Positions 48,404-57,195 of a stretch of 64,000 nt of DNA are shown here, piece after piece. The stretch lies in NCBI GenBank assembly GCA_913062625.1, contig CAJXWP010000005.1:28949-92948 (forward strand), written 5' to 3'. The translations under genes and the position numbers were made by a program. The notes beneath the pieces are model-generated. The model did no database searches, had not been told where the DNA came from, and saw nothing but the letters and a program-made list of their open reading frames with translations. Positions within the stretch are counted from its first letter, which is position 1, and each line of letters starts with the position of its first letter. This DNA is from an uncultured Haliea sp. (GTDB lineage: Bacteria > Pseudomonadota > Gammaproteobacteria > Pseudomonadales > Halieaceae).

Positions 48404-49374
48404 ATCACGATAGGCACCGCAGAGCGGCGCATAAAACCACTAAGGGTTTTTCTTTGATGGAACTCATGGTTGCCATGGTGCTGGGCTTTATTGTCATCGG
48501 TGGCGCCATTTCAGTCTATTTGGCCTCGAAGAGATCGCTGACAGAGGTCGATCAGGTGGCAACGCTCTCTGAGAACGGTCGTTTTGCGTTGCAGCTGCTA
48601 GGCTATTCTATACGTCACATTGGCTTTTATGGTGGTCCCAATCCCGACCGATACTGCAAAGTAAACCCCAGCGAACTCTGCATTCCGTTGCAGGCGCCGG
48701 CTGGAGACTGCACCGGTGATGCAGCGGCCTACGATATTGGAAACTCATTTTTTGCCCTTCGCGCGACCAGCGCTACCGTCGAGGGTTGCATTACGGATGC
48801 GATGCCCGATACGGACGTATTGGTGATTAAGAATGTTGGTTCCACTCCCCTTTATGGTGGATGGAGCAGTCAGCAAACCTACGTCATTGCGGACAGAGTC
48901 TCATTCAAGCTGCGCAATGGAGCAGACATGCCGCTAGATATCGGTGACAGTGATGTCGCGTGGCCCTACCAACTACAGATCTACTATATTCGCGATGGCG
49001 CAACACCTACGCTGAGCCGCAAAATTTTGGCCTGGGATGCAGCCGCGGGAGTCATGTCCATACAGACCGAGGATCTGGTTCAGGGTGTAGAAAATATGCG
49101 CTTTCGATTTGGCTATGATTCTAACGACGATGGTGAAGTGGACACGCTGGCCTATGAAGAAGATGTCGCTGACGCTGATTGGAAAAACGTGGTCTCACTA
49201 CAGGTCTTTCTTTTGCTGGCCAGTGATGTCATCGACCCCAGCTACACGAATGAGAAAACCTATCAGTTAGGGGATATTACTGTTTCTCCGGGAGACTCTG
49301 TGCGCAGAATTCTTCTGCACTCTGATATTACACTGCGCAATCGAAGGCTGGTCGGGCGGAGTGGGGGACAATGA
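48400..49374 (+). CDS. pilW: Type IV pilus minor pilin PilW
   Basis: 324 residues from GTG 48400, with GAAGGA just upstream. The prepilin site is TKG|FSLMELMVAMVLGFIVIGG. The globular domain contains SENGRFALQLLGYSIRHIGFYGG, diagnostic for PilW. It overlaps pilV and pilX by 4 bases each. It acts at the pilus tip complex. Confidence 0.92.
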   Translation: MNHDRHRRAAHKTTKGFSLMELMVAMVLGFIVIGGAISVYLASKRSLTEVDQVATLSENGRFALQLLGYSIRHIGFYGGPNPDRYCKVNPSELCIPLQAPAGDCTGDAAAYDIGNSFFALRATSATVEGCITDAMPDTDVLVIKNVGSTPLYGGWSSQQTYVIADRVSFKLRNGADMPLDIGDSDVAWPYQLQIYYIRDGATPTLSRKILAWDAAAGVMSIQTEDLVQGVENMRFRFGYDSNDDGEVDTLAYEEDVADADWKNVVSLQVFLLLASDVIDPSYTNEKTYQLGDITVSPGDSVRRILLHSDITLRNRRLVGRSGGQ

Positions 49375-49877
49375 GCAATCCAATGCTAAACGTAATACAA
49401 AATCCCGCGCGGCAGAGCGGAGTCGTTCTGGTTACAGGGCTGTTGTTTCTTCTGGTGGTGACAATTATTGCGGTTACGGCTGCTAATAACAGCGCGCTGG
49501 GGCTGAGGATGTCTGCCAGTATGCAGGATTCGTACCGTTCATTTCAGTCTGCAGAAGCGGGTGTTGATGCCGTGCTGGGGCTTACGAACACTGCCCGGGA
49601 CCCATTTAAAAACAGAGATGACACTGCGGACCCGTTTCAGGGTCTTACTGGATTGGAGGGGGGTATGAATCATCCGTTTAGGAATCAGGCGTCAGATCCT
49701 AACGCTGTGCCCACCGATGTGGACGTACATTTCAACTCAACCCATCCCTGCAGAGTGGTTGATTACAGTAATCTATTTGATTGTGACTACTACCGTATTA
49801 AGTCCGAACATGTCCAGCCTGGCCGCGCCAGAACCCAAATTCAAGTTGGCGTCGCCGTGGCCGTAAAAAAGAAGTGA
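49371..49877 (+). CDS. pilX: Type IV pilus minor pilin PilX
   Basis: 168 residues. N-terminus ARQSG|VVLVTGLLFLLVVTIIAVTAANNS followed by SFQSAEAGVDAVLG is the PilX pattern; Glu5 is absent, as in other PilX proteins. It overlaps pilW (ATGA) and is followed by pilY1 after 42 bases. The PilX domain supports pilus assembly and contact with PilY1. Confidence 0.9.
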   Translation: MSNPMLNVIQNPARQSGVVLVTGLLFLLVVTIIAVTAANNSALGLRMSASMQDSYRSFQSAEAGVDAVLGLTNTARDPFKNRDDTADPFQGLTGLEGGMNHPFRNQASDPNAVPTDVDVHFNSTHPCRVVDYSNLFDCDYYRIKSEHVQPGRARTQIQVGVAVAVKKK

Positions 49878-49919
49878 AGCAACGATCCATTCAGCGAAGT
49901 ATCTTTGGAGGACAGTGCC

Positions 49920-52900
49920 ATGCTTAACACAGTGACCCAAACAATATTAGCCGTGTTAGCGGTTATCGCCTTGGCTGTGGTTAGTGCTAGCGTTCCGGCT
50001 ACTGCTGATGACACAGAAATCTATCAGGCGAATTACGATGCCAGCAGCACGGGCGCGCGCCCCAAGGTCCTGATCGTCTTTGATGACTCTGGAAGCATGA
50101 GTTATCTGGTTGAAGGGCAGCGCCCGCAATATGCCGCTGCTGAGAGCTATACCGTCAGTGTCCCCCCCGACCGGATATATTGGTCTACTGACGGAACGTT
50201 ACCTCCCAGTAGTAGCAATAACTGGTTTTCAGCGACGCAGAACCGTTGCGCTTCTTCTTATGATGATCTGGCTGTTAGTGGACGGTTTACCGCCGAGAGA
50301 GCCGCACGCTGGGTAGACTCCACTGTGCAGCAGGGACAATGCACGAAAGAGTGCCCCGACGGCACAGAATATCGCAATCCGTCTGGCCCCAATAATTCAG
50401 GGTGTTATACGCAGCAGGGCACATCCAGTGTGCCCGCTTCTAAGCTTGTCAAAACAGTTAACGATTGGAGTCCCGGCAGCCCAGACAACACCTGTTACAA
50501 CGGAGATATTTATGTCTATGAGCGGCGTGTTGAGGACTATTGTTATGAAGAAGTGCCATCAACCGACATCAGGCCCGGCTGGATTTTTCGCTCTAACACT
50601 AGCCGAAATGGCTCCTGTTCCGTTGGTAATGCGCATCTAAGGATAAGGCGTCCGGGCGGAAACACATCCACTTATGAATGCCGCGAGAGCGTTACAGAAC
50701 CGGAGTTTGCAGTTATAACTGACTGGGAATACTTTGGCCCAGAAGTGGACGTCTGTGAAGAAGAGACGGCCGTGCCCGGTTCATGGCAAAGCCTGAGCAG
50801 CAGTGATCATTCGCCCCCTCACGTGGAATGTCGTGATGATGTGACAAATAGTGTGTCTGGCAATGGCTCTAATCAGACCACTGGATACCCGCAAAGCAAT
50901 GTCATTGATGGCAATGAGTACGGCCCCAGGGTTGATCCAGCGGTGCAGTGGGGTGACACACCCTATACGTTCTACACGTCGCATTACCTAAACTGGTATT
51001 ACGATGACAGTCTGATCGAGTCGCGCACAAGGCTGGCTATAGCGCAAGAAGTCATCTCAACCATTATCGATACCAACCCCGGCGTCGATTTTGGTCTGCT
51101 CGAATTTAACTACGACGCGGGAGGACGGATAGCACAGCGCATCATACAGAATATGAGCGATACCCAGCGTGCCAACCTGATTGGCCTAGTGGGCCAGATG
51201 GATCACGGAGGTAGTACGCCAATGTGTGAATCCATGTACGAGGCCTACAACTATATTGCCGGTAGGGGGGTTGATTATGGCAACGATGCACGGTCAGGCA
51301 GTGATTCTCGGGGAACCTGGGACGTATTGTCGAAGGATACGCTCGCCGAAAGTAACGGCACGTATATTTCTCCTAATACCGAATGCGCCTATACGTATAT
51401 TATTCTTATGACTGATGGCCTCCCACAAAGGGATACCGGTGCGAACCAGCGTATCAAGAATCTCACTGGTAAAGGCTGCGACGTTTATGACAGTGCCGAT
51501 GGCGGCGGGCGGACAGAGAACTGCCTCCCACAACTCACCGAGTATATGGCTAACAATGATCTCGCGCCCACTACCGATGGTGACCAGTTTGCAATTACCT
51601 ATACCATCGGCTTCACCACTGATCAGACACTGTTGAGGGACGCGGCCGTGAAGGGTAAAGGAGAGTACTACAGGGCCGATAATGCTCAGCAACTTGCGGA
51701 AGCATTCCAAGGTGCCATTGTCGGTATCCTCTCGCAGGCAACGACGTTCACTTCTCCCGCTGTTGCCGTGGATACCTTCAATCGCACGCAGAGCCGAGAC
51801 GAGGTGTTCTATGCGATGTTTACGCCGAGCGCTACCGTGGACTGGATAGGCAATATCAAAAAGTTGAAATTGGATGCAAAGGCGCTCATTGACTCTGCAG
51901 GTCAGCCTGCCGTGGATGGGACGACAGGTTATCTTAAGGATAGCGCAACGACCTTCTGGAGCACTGCCGCAGATGGAGGGGATGTCGACAAGGGTGGCGT
52001 CGGCGCTCTGCTGGCGATTCGCGATCCCGCTACACGTGCCATTTACAGTAATACGGGGACTAACGGCGCGTTTGAAGCCTTCAACACGGCCAACTTTGAT
52101 GCCAGCGCACTGGGACTGTCATCGGAGGCAGAATTATACAGTCTGCTAGGAGCGTCCACTCAAACGGCGGCTAACCAGCAGATTGAGTGGGCCAGAGGTT
52201 TTGATGCTTACGACAACGATGGTGACGGGGATACCAGTGATCCCAGGAGCTGGATTCTGGGCGACATGCTGCACAGCCAGCCACTAGTGCTAAACTATGG
52301 TGCCAGGGGCAGTTTTACACAATCCAACCCCGATTTGAGGCTGCTGGTAGGTTCTAATTCGGGTTTCGTACATCTGTTCGGCAACAGTGATGGCCAAGAG
52401 GACTGGGCTTTTTTCCCCAAAGAGCTCGCCTCGATTCTTCCCAAACGCAGGCGCAATACACGGTCTAATGACCACGTCTATGGGATGGATCTGACCCCCG
52501 TAACTTATATATATGATAGTAATCAGGATGGCACGCTTTCCGGTGATGACGATAAAGTTTGGGCCTACCTTGGCATGCGCAGAGGCGGACGCGCCTATTA
52601 CGCGCTCGATCTGTCCAACCCCGACAGTCCGTCTTTTATGTGGCGCATTCACAAAAGCACACAGGGCTTTGATGAGTTGGGGCAAACGTGGTCTGAGCCT
52701 GCAGTGACGAGACTACCAGGTTATGTTGATGCTAACGGCGTGAAGAAACCGGTGCTGGTGTTTGGGGCTGGCTATGATGTTAACAAAGATGCATCAGGTG
52801 TGGGAGCTCCGGATCAGGAGGGTAGAGGTCTCTATATCGTGGATGCCGAGACCGGTGCTCTGGTGTGGAGTGTGACGCCTGCAATTAACAGCATCACTAA

Positions 52901-53819
52901 TTTGCAGGAAGAAGGCCTTCTGCACTCGGTGCCCGCTGAAGTGGCCGTGCTTGATGATAATGAAGACGGCACTGCCTACCGAATCTACTTTGGTGATACA
53001 GGAGGCAATGTGTGGCGTGTTGACCTGTCGGGCAACGTGCTGCCCACATCCAGCCAAGATACCTGGCAAATTAACAAGCTGGCTTCTTTTAACGGCGGTA
53101 GTGCAGCGAGCGATAGGCGTATCTTCAACAAGCCAGACGTGGTCTTAATACGCTCGCGTGGAGACGTTATCGATGCCATTATCATCGGCACCGGCGACAG
53201 AACCAACCCGAATGCGACTGATGTCGACAATCGTGTCTATATGATTCGCGATCGTGCACGCCGGCCATACAGTGACGTGAGACCCACTGTCAGTGAATGC
53301 ACAGGCTCTGATATTTTGGACTTCCGATGCGGTTGGCCGATTGGCGAGGGTGATCTTTACGACATCACGGAGAATACGATTACTGAGGGGTCAGAGGCAG
53401 AGAAAATAATTGCGCTCGAAAGCTTGAGGGTTGCCGATGGCTGGCGGTTTGACCTGTCTTATGCGGGTGAGAAAGGCTTGGCAAGTTCGGTCATCCTTGA
53501 AGGCAAGGCATATATAGGTAGTTTTACACCGGCAGACCTGTTCAGTGACACCAATTCCTGTGTCCCTGAGTCGGGTCAAGGCCAGCTGTATGTCATGGAT
53601 ATCTCCGATGGAGACAGGGACGTGATTCCTGTTGGCCCTATTATTCCTGATACGCCCGCACTGTATTTTTCTAGCGACAGCAGTATCAGTCTCTTGCTGC
53701 CCTTTGGTGTGCCGGATGTAGAGGTTGTGAACTTAATAGATTGCAAAGGGGGCGTCTGCGACATCTTCCTGAGTACACCGCCACCTTACGGTACCTATTG
53801 GTTCCAGGAAGCGTACTAG
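49920..53819 (+). CDS. pilY1: Type IV pilus tip adhesin PilY1
   Basis: 1299 residues from ATG 49920 (TTGGAGGA upstream). A signal peptide (about 1-29) is followed by a von Willebrand A domain whose MIDAS motif is D55-D-S-G-S59. The VWA fold is interrupted by about 300 residues (about 61-365) with roughly ten cysteines, then resumes with SRTRLAIAQEVISTII and GVDFGLLEFNY. The C-terminal half is the PilY1 beta-propeller. Calcium-binding loops are seen near 762 (DNDGDGD) and near 870 (DSNQDGTLSGDD). The protein is an adhesin and regulator of retraction in relatives. Confidence 0.93.
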   Translation: MLNTVTQTILAVLAVIALAVVSASVPATADDTEIYQANYDASSTGARPKVLIVFDDSGSMSYLVEGQRPQYAAAESYTVSVPPDRIYWSTDGTLPPSSSNNWFSATQNRCASSYDDLAVSGRFTAERAARWVDSTVQQGQCTKECPDGTEYRNPSGPNNSGCYTQQGTSSVPASKLVKTVNDWSPGSPDNTCYNGDIYVYERRVEDYCYEEVPSTDIRPGWIFRSNTSRNGSCSVGNAHLRIRRPGGNTSTYECRESVTEPEFAVITDWEYFGPEVDVCEEETAVPGSWQSLSSSDHSPPHVECRDDVTNSVSGNGSNQTTGYPQSNVIDGNEYGPRVDPAVQWGDTPYTFYTSHYLNWYYDDSLIESRTRLAIAQEVISTIIDTNPGVDFGLLEFNYDAGGRIAQRIIQNMSDTQRANLIGLVGQMDHGGSTPMCESMYEAYNYIAGRGVDYGNDARSGSDSRGTWDVLSKDTLAESNGTYISPNTECAYTYIILMTDGLPQRDTGANQRIKNLTGKGCDVYDSADGGGRTENCLPQLTEYMANNDLAPTTDGDQFAITYTIGFTTDQTLLRDAAVKGKGEYYRADNAQQLAEAFQGAIVGILSQATTFTSPAVAVDTFNRTQSRDEVFYAMFTPSATVDWIGNIKKLKLDAKALIDSAGQPAVDGTTGYLKDSATTFWSTAADGGDVDKGGVGALLAIRDPATRAIYSNTGTNGAFEAFNTANFDASALGLSSEAELYSLLGASTQTAANQQIEWARGFDAYDNDGDGDTSDPRSWILGDMLHSQPLVLNYGARGSFTQSNPDLRLLVGSNSGFVHLFGNSDGQEDWAFFPKELASILPKRRRNTRSNDHVYGMDLTPVTYIYDSNQDGTLSGDDDKVWAYLGMRRGGRAYYALDLSNPDSPSFMWRIHKSTQGFDELGQTWSEPAVTRLPGYVDANGVKKPVLVFGAGYDVNKDASGVGAPDQEGRGLYIVDAETGALVWSVTPAINSITNLQEEGLLHSVPAEVAVLDDNEDGTAYRIYFGDTGGNVWRVDLSGNVLPTSSQDTWQINKLASFNGGSAASDRRIFNKPDVVLIRSRGDVIDAIIIGTGDRTNPNATDVDNRVYMIRDRARRPYSDVRPTVSECTGSDILDFRCGWPIGEGDLYDITENTITEGSEAEKIIALESLRVADGWRFDLSYAGEKGLASSVILEGKAYIGSFTPADLFSDTNSCVPESGQGQLYVMDISDGDRDVIPVGPIIPDTPALYFSSDSSISLLLPFGVPDVEVVNLIDCKGGVCDIFLSTPPPYGTYWFQEAY

Positions 53820-54274
53820 TGAGTCGGATGCTGGGTTTCCAGCCGATCCATGCGGCGCGCCACAGGGGTTTTACGCTGATTGAATTGATGATTGCTATTG
53901 TGATCGTTGCCATACTGCTGGCGGTGGCTCTGCCCAGTTATCAAAATAGTGTGCAGAAGGCTAGGCGTGCTGATGCTAAGGCGGCCCTGCTTGATGCCGC
54001 CAATCGGCAAGAGGGGTATATGTTGGATAGGGGAACCTATTCTGTGGATATGACAGATCTTGGGTTTGCTCAAAGCCCTTATACCTCTGAAAAGAAACAC
54101 TATAGCGTTGCGGCTACCGTTTGCAGCGGTGGCTCAATCGATCGCTGCTACGTGTTGACTGCAACACCTGTGTCGGGCTCTCCGCAGGCAGATGACACAC
54201 GGTGCACTGCCTTTATCCTGCATTCGAATGGCTCTAAAACGGCGACAGGCAGTGATGTACTAAACTGCTGGTAA
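53819..54274 (+). CDS. pilE: Type IV pilus minor pilin PilE
   Basis: 151 residues from GTG 53819, which overlaps the pilY1 stop (TAGTG) and follows AGGA. The prepilin site is RHRG|FTLIELMIAIVIVAILLAVALPSYQNSV. The globular part has KARRADAKAALLDAANRQEGYM and cysteines near the end (DTRCTAF, VLNCW), typical of PilE/ComP-like minor pilins. ATG 53828 is an alternative start. Sixth gene of the operon. Confidence 0.9.
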   Translation: MSRMLGFQPIHAARHRGFTLIELMIAIVIVAILLAVALPSYQNSVQKARRADAKAALLDAANRQEGYMLDRGTYSVDMTDLGFAQSPYTSEKKHYSVAATVCSGGSIDRCYVLTATPVSGSPQADDTRCTAFILHSNGSKTATGSDVLNCW

Positions 54275-54297
54275 TCTAATTTACAGAGGTGCGCACA

Positions 54298-54609
54298 ATG
54301 TTAGACATCAAGAGGATACTGCTGGTCACTCTATCGATGCTTGCTACGGCTGAAGTGCTGGCCGAGAGGGCATGGCCGAATAAGGTGTTTGACTGTCAGG
54401 TATTGACGGGCTCCGGAGCAACTGGATTAGTGAGCCTGCAGACTTTTTCACTGAAAGACGCCGAAGAAGGCGCGGTGGGCTCCACCGCAATAACGCTTTT
54501 GGGTAAGCGGGAAAGTGGCGTTCGTGTTGTACAATGTGTAGAGCAGGGGCGCGGGAAATCGTTTAGCGACCAGAATTTTCAGGCCTGGGTTGACGAACGT
54601 GTTCAATAG
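54298..54609 (+). CDS. Small exported protein after pilE (TapY2-like position)
   Basis: 103 residues from ATG 54298, with AGAGGTG upstream. A signal peptide (about 1-22) precedes ERAWPNKVFDCQV. Two cysteines in the mature part (about 33 and 80) could form a disulfide. It is 23 bases after pilE and ends the pilin operon. In Shewanella and Aeromonas a small TapY2 protein belongs to the same cluster; similarity here is only positional and by size. Function unknown. Confidence 0.65.
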   Translation: MLDIKRILLVTLSMLATAEVLAERAWPNKVFDCQVLTGSGATGLVSLQTFSLKDAEEGAVGSTAITLLGKRESGVRVVQCVEQGRGKSFSDQNFQAWVDERVQ

Positions 54610-54908
54610 TTTTTCTCAGGCATTGCAAGAGCCTGCCCGCTAGGGCCAGGGCCACTTTAGCTGCTTATTAGGGCGCCGCGGCGGCAGCGATGCTTCGCTT
54701 GCTTATGTAGAGTTAAAGCCTTGTGTCACAGGCTGAATCTGCCCGCAGTAATAATTCACTACGTGAATAGTAAAAATTTTTATCATTGATTTTAATTATG
54801 AGGTGTCTGTCTTTACACTGGGGTCCTGCCAGTGGAATGGTCGGTACGTCGTGTGCCGCTCTACTCGCTTCATTGAATCATCACAAGCTCGTATGCAGAG
54901 GGACCACC
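54610..54908. other. Upstream region of isocitrate lyase gene
   Basis: 299 bases with no gene. A perfect dyad ATTCAC-TAC-GTGAAT (54754-54768) sits about 140 bases before aceA and is a candidate operator. The flanking sequence is AT-rich (TAAAAATTTTTATC, 54770-54784), which may be promoter DNA. An in-frame coding extension of aceA to 54786 is not supported. Confidence 0.45.
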
Positions 54909-56501
54909 ATGTCTACATTTCAAACTGATATCGCTGAACTGGATCAACTGCGTGAAAAGAACGGCAGTGCCTGGGACCACATCAACTCAGAATCAGCTGC
55001 CCGCATGCGCCTGCAGAATCGCTTCAAGACTGGCCTGGATATAGCCAAGTATACGGCCTCGATTATGCGCCGGGATATGGGTGAGTACGATGCTGATCCA
55101 ACGCAGTATACGCAGTCTTTGGGTTGCTGGCATGGGTTCATTGGGCAGCAGAAGCTGATTGCTATTAAGAAACACTTCAATGATACCAGCAAGCGTTACC
55201 TGTATCTTTCGGGCTGGATGATCGCCGCGCTGCGCTCTGAGTTTGGACCGCTCCCCGACCAGTCCATGCACGAGAAAACATCAGTGTCTGCGCTGATTGA
55301 AGAACTGTATACGTTTTTGCGTCAAGCGGATGCCAGAGAGTTGGGTGATCTTTTTCGTGCACTGGATGCCGCACGCAAGGGTGAAGATCCGGCTGCAGAG
55401 CAAGCCGTGCAGACAAAAATTGACAACTTTCAGACGCATGTGGTGCCTGTTATTGCGGACATTGACGCCGGTTTCGGTAATGCCGAAGCCACTTATCTGC
55501 TAGCGCGGCAAATGATCGAGGCGGGCGCTTGCGCCATCCAGATAGAGAATCAGGTGTCTGATGAAAAGCAGTGTGGCCATCAGGACGGTAAAGTTACTGT
55601 CCCCCACGAAGACTTTTTAGCCAAAATCCGCGCGGTGCGTTATGCCTTTCTCGAATTAGGCATTGACGACGGTGTGATCGTCGCTCGCACTGACTCGCTG
55701 GGTGCGGGCCTTACTAAGCAGATCGCTGTAACGCACACCCCGGGGGATCTTGGTGATCAGTACAACAGTTTCCTTGATATGGAAGAGCTGGATGTTGCAC
55801 ACATGAGCCATGGTGACGTGATCATTAAGCACCACGACAAGCTGATGCGCCCTAAGCGTCTTCCATCCAACCTGTATCAGTTTCGCCCCGGCACAGGTGA
55901 GGATCGCTGCGTTTTAGACAGCATAACGTCCCTGCAACACGGCGCCGATCTGCTGTGGATTGAAACCGAGAAGCCGCATATCGGTCAGATCGGCGGCATG
56001 GTTAAGCGCATTCGGGACGTGATTCCCAACGCCAAGTTGGTCTATAACAACTCGCCGTCGTTCAACTGGACGCTGAATTTCCGTCAGCAAATTTTTGACG
56101 CATGGAGCGAAGCAGGGAAAGACGTTTCTGCCTACCAGCGCGACGCATTGATGAGCGTGGATTATGACGAGACCGAGCTGGCCGCTGAAGCGGATGAAAA
56201 GATTCGCACCTTCCAGGCAGATTCCGCGCGTGATGCCGGTATCTTCCATCATCTGATTACGCTGCCCACGTACCATACTGCGGCATTATCGACGGATAAC
56301 TTGGCCAAAGATTATTTTGGTGAGCAGGGCATGCTGGGCTATGTTAAAGGCGTCCAGCGTAAGGAAATTCGTGAAGGAATTGCCTGTGTCAGACATCAAA
56401 ATATGGCAGGCTCGGATCTGGGCGACGACCATAAAGAGTACTTTGCAGGTGAAGCCGCACTCAAAGCCGGCGGTAAAGACAATACAATGAATCAGTTTTA
56501 G
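54909..56501 (+). CDS. aceA: Isocitrate lyase (large Pseudomonas-type)
   Basis: Splits isocitrate to succinate and glyoxylate in the glyoxylate shunt, needed for growth on acetate or fatty acids. The product is 530 residues, the large form seen in Pseudomonas (about 531), not the 434-residue E. coli form. The catalytic motif is KQCGHQDGKVTVPHEDFL, with the IADIDAGFGNAEATYLL and QIENQVSDEKQ segments before it and VYNNSPSFNW after. AGAGGGA precedes ATG 54909. A strong terminator follows. Malate synthase is not in the window. Confidence 0.97.
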   Translation: MSTFQTDIAELDQLREKNGSAWDHINSESAARMRLQNRFKTGLDIAKYTASIMRRDMGEYDADPTQYTQSLGCWHGFIGQQKLIAIKKHFNDTSKRYLYLSGWMIAALRSEFGPLPDQSMHEKTSVSALIEELYTFLRQADARELGDLFRALDAARKGEDPAAEQAVQTKIDNFQTHVVPVIADIDAGFGNAEATYLLARQMIEAGACAIQIENQVSDEKQCGHQDGKVTVPHEDFLAKIRAVRYAFLELGIDDGVIVARTDSLGAGLTKQIAVTHTPGDLGDQYNSFLDMEELDVAHMSHGDVIIKHHDKLMRPKRLPSNLYQFRPGTGEDRCVLDSITSLQHGADLLWIETEKPHIGQIGGMVKRIRDVIPNAKLVYNNSPSFNWTLNFRQQIFDAWSEAGKDVSAYQRDALMSVDYDETELAAEADEKIRTFQADSARDAGIFHHLITLPTYHTAALSTDNLAKDYFGEQGMLGYVKGVQRKEIREGIACVRHQNMAGSDLGDDHKEYFAGEAALKAGGKDNTMNQF

Positions 56502-56544
56502 TAGCGAATGATCCCAGGTTGGCTTTTTAGCTAAGCTGTTTTTG

Positions 56545-56569
56545 GCGGGGTGTATCCCCGCTTTTTTTT
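56545..56569 (+). terminator. Rho-independent terminator after aceA
   Basis: GCGGGG (56545-56550), loop TGTAT, CCCCGC (56556-56561), then eight T (56562-56569). A textbook intrinsic terminator 44 bases after the aceA stop. Confidence 0.93.
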
Positions 56570-56657
56570 GCTCGTTATTCGAGGGTTCCTCTCTAGAACG
56601 AATATGGTACCTTGAAGTAGTAAGCCTTGTGTTTACGACCCTGGGAGGGAGTCGCTT

Positions 56658-57176
56658 ATGCGTTGGGATGACATTGATAAACAGGTTTGCTCTGTGGCGC
56701 GAGCGTTGTCCGTAGTGGGTGAGCGCTGGACTATGTTGATTCTGCGTGATGCGTTTCTCGGTACTCGCCGCTTCGATCAGTTCCAGAATAATCTAGGCAT
56801 TACCCGCCACCGCCTTTCGGAGAGGCTGGGTAAACTGGTGCATCAGGGGGTTCTGGTGAAAGTACCTTACCATGATCGACCGCTGCGCTATGAATACCGC
56901 CTGACTCGCAAAGGTCTGGGTCTGTATTCTGTGTTGATGAGCCTGTCGCGCTGGGGTGACGAGTGGATGGACCGGGGCGAAGGTGCGCCGTTGGAGTACG
57001 TGCACCAAAAGTGTGGCCACAAGACCAGCCCCACTCTCACGTGCAGTGAATGTGGGGACCCCTTGCGACCCGAAGAAGTTAGGCCGCAGCTAGGGCCTGC
57101 GCTGTTCGACCCCAATCACCCGGTGGAGGCCGCATCTCTATCAGACATTCCTGCACTCCTGAAGAGAACCGTATAG
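56658..57176 (+). CDS. HxlR-family transcription regulator
   Basis: 172 residues. A winged helix of the HxlR type (about 8-100): CSVARALSVVGERWTMLILRDAF, then RFDQFQNNLGITRHRLSERL and RPLRYEYRLTRKG. The C-terminal tail has CGH and CSECG elements, perhaps a zinc ribbon. The usual N-terminal cysteine of redox- or aldehyde-sensing HxlR proteins is present (C11). GGGAGGGAG precedes the ATG. It is convergent with metY 19 bases away. Targets are unknown. Confidence 0.9.
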   Translation: MRWDDIDKQVCSVARALSVVGERWTMLILRDAFLGTRRFDQFQNNLGITRHRLSERLGKLVHQGVLVKVPYHDRPLRYEYRLTRKGLGLYSVLMSLSRWGDEWMDRGEGAPLEYVHQKCGHKTSPTLTCSECGDPLRPEEVRPQLGPALFDPNHPVEAASLSDIPALLKRTV

Positions 57177-57195
57177 TGCAGGGGTGGTAGTGTTT

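Noticed and set aside
54786..54908. N-terminal extension of isocitrate lyase
   Set aside because: The extra 41 residues do not match the family, and ATG 54909 has a good ribosome-binding site and a standard N-terminus.
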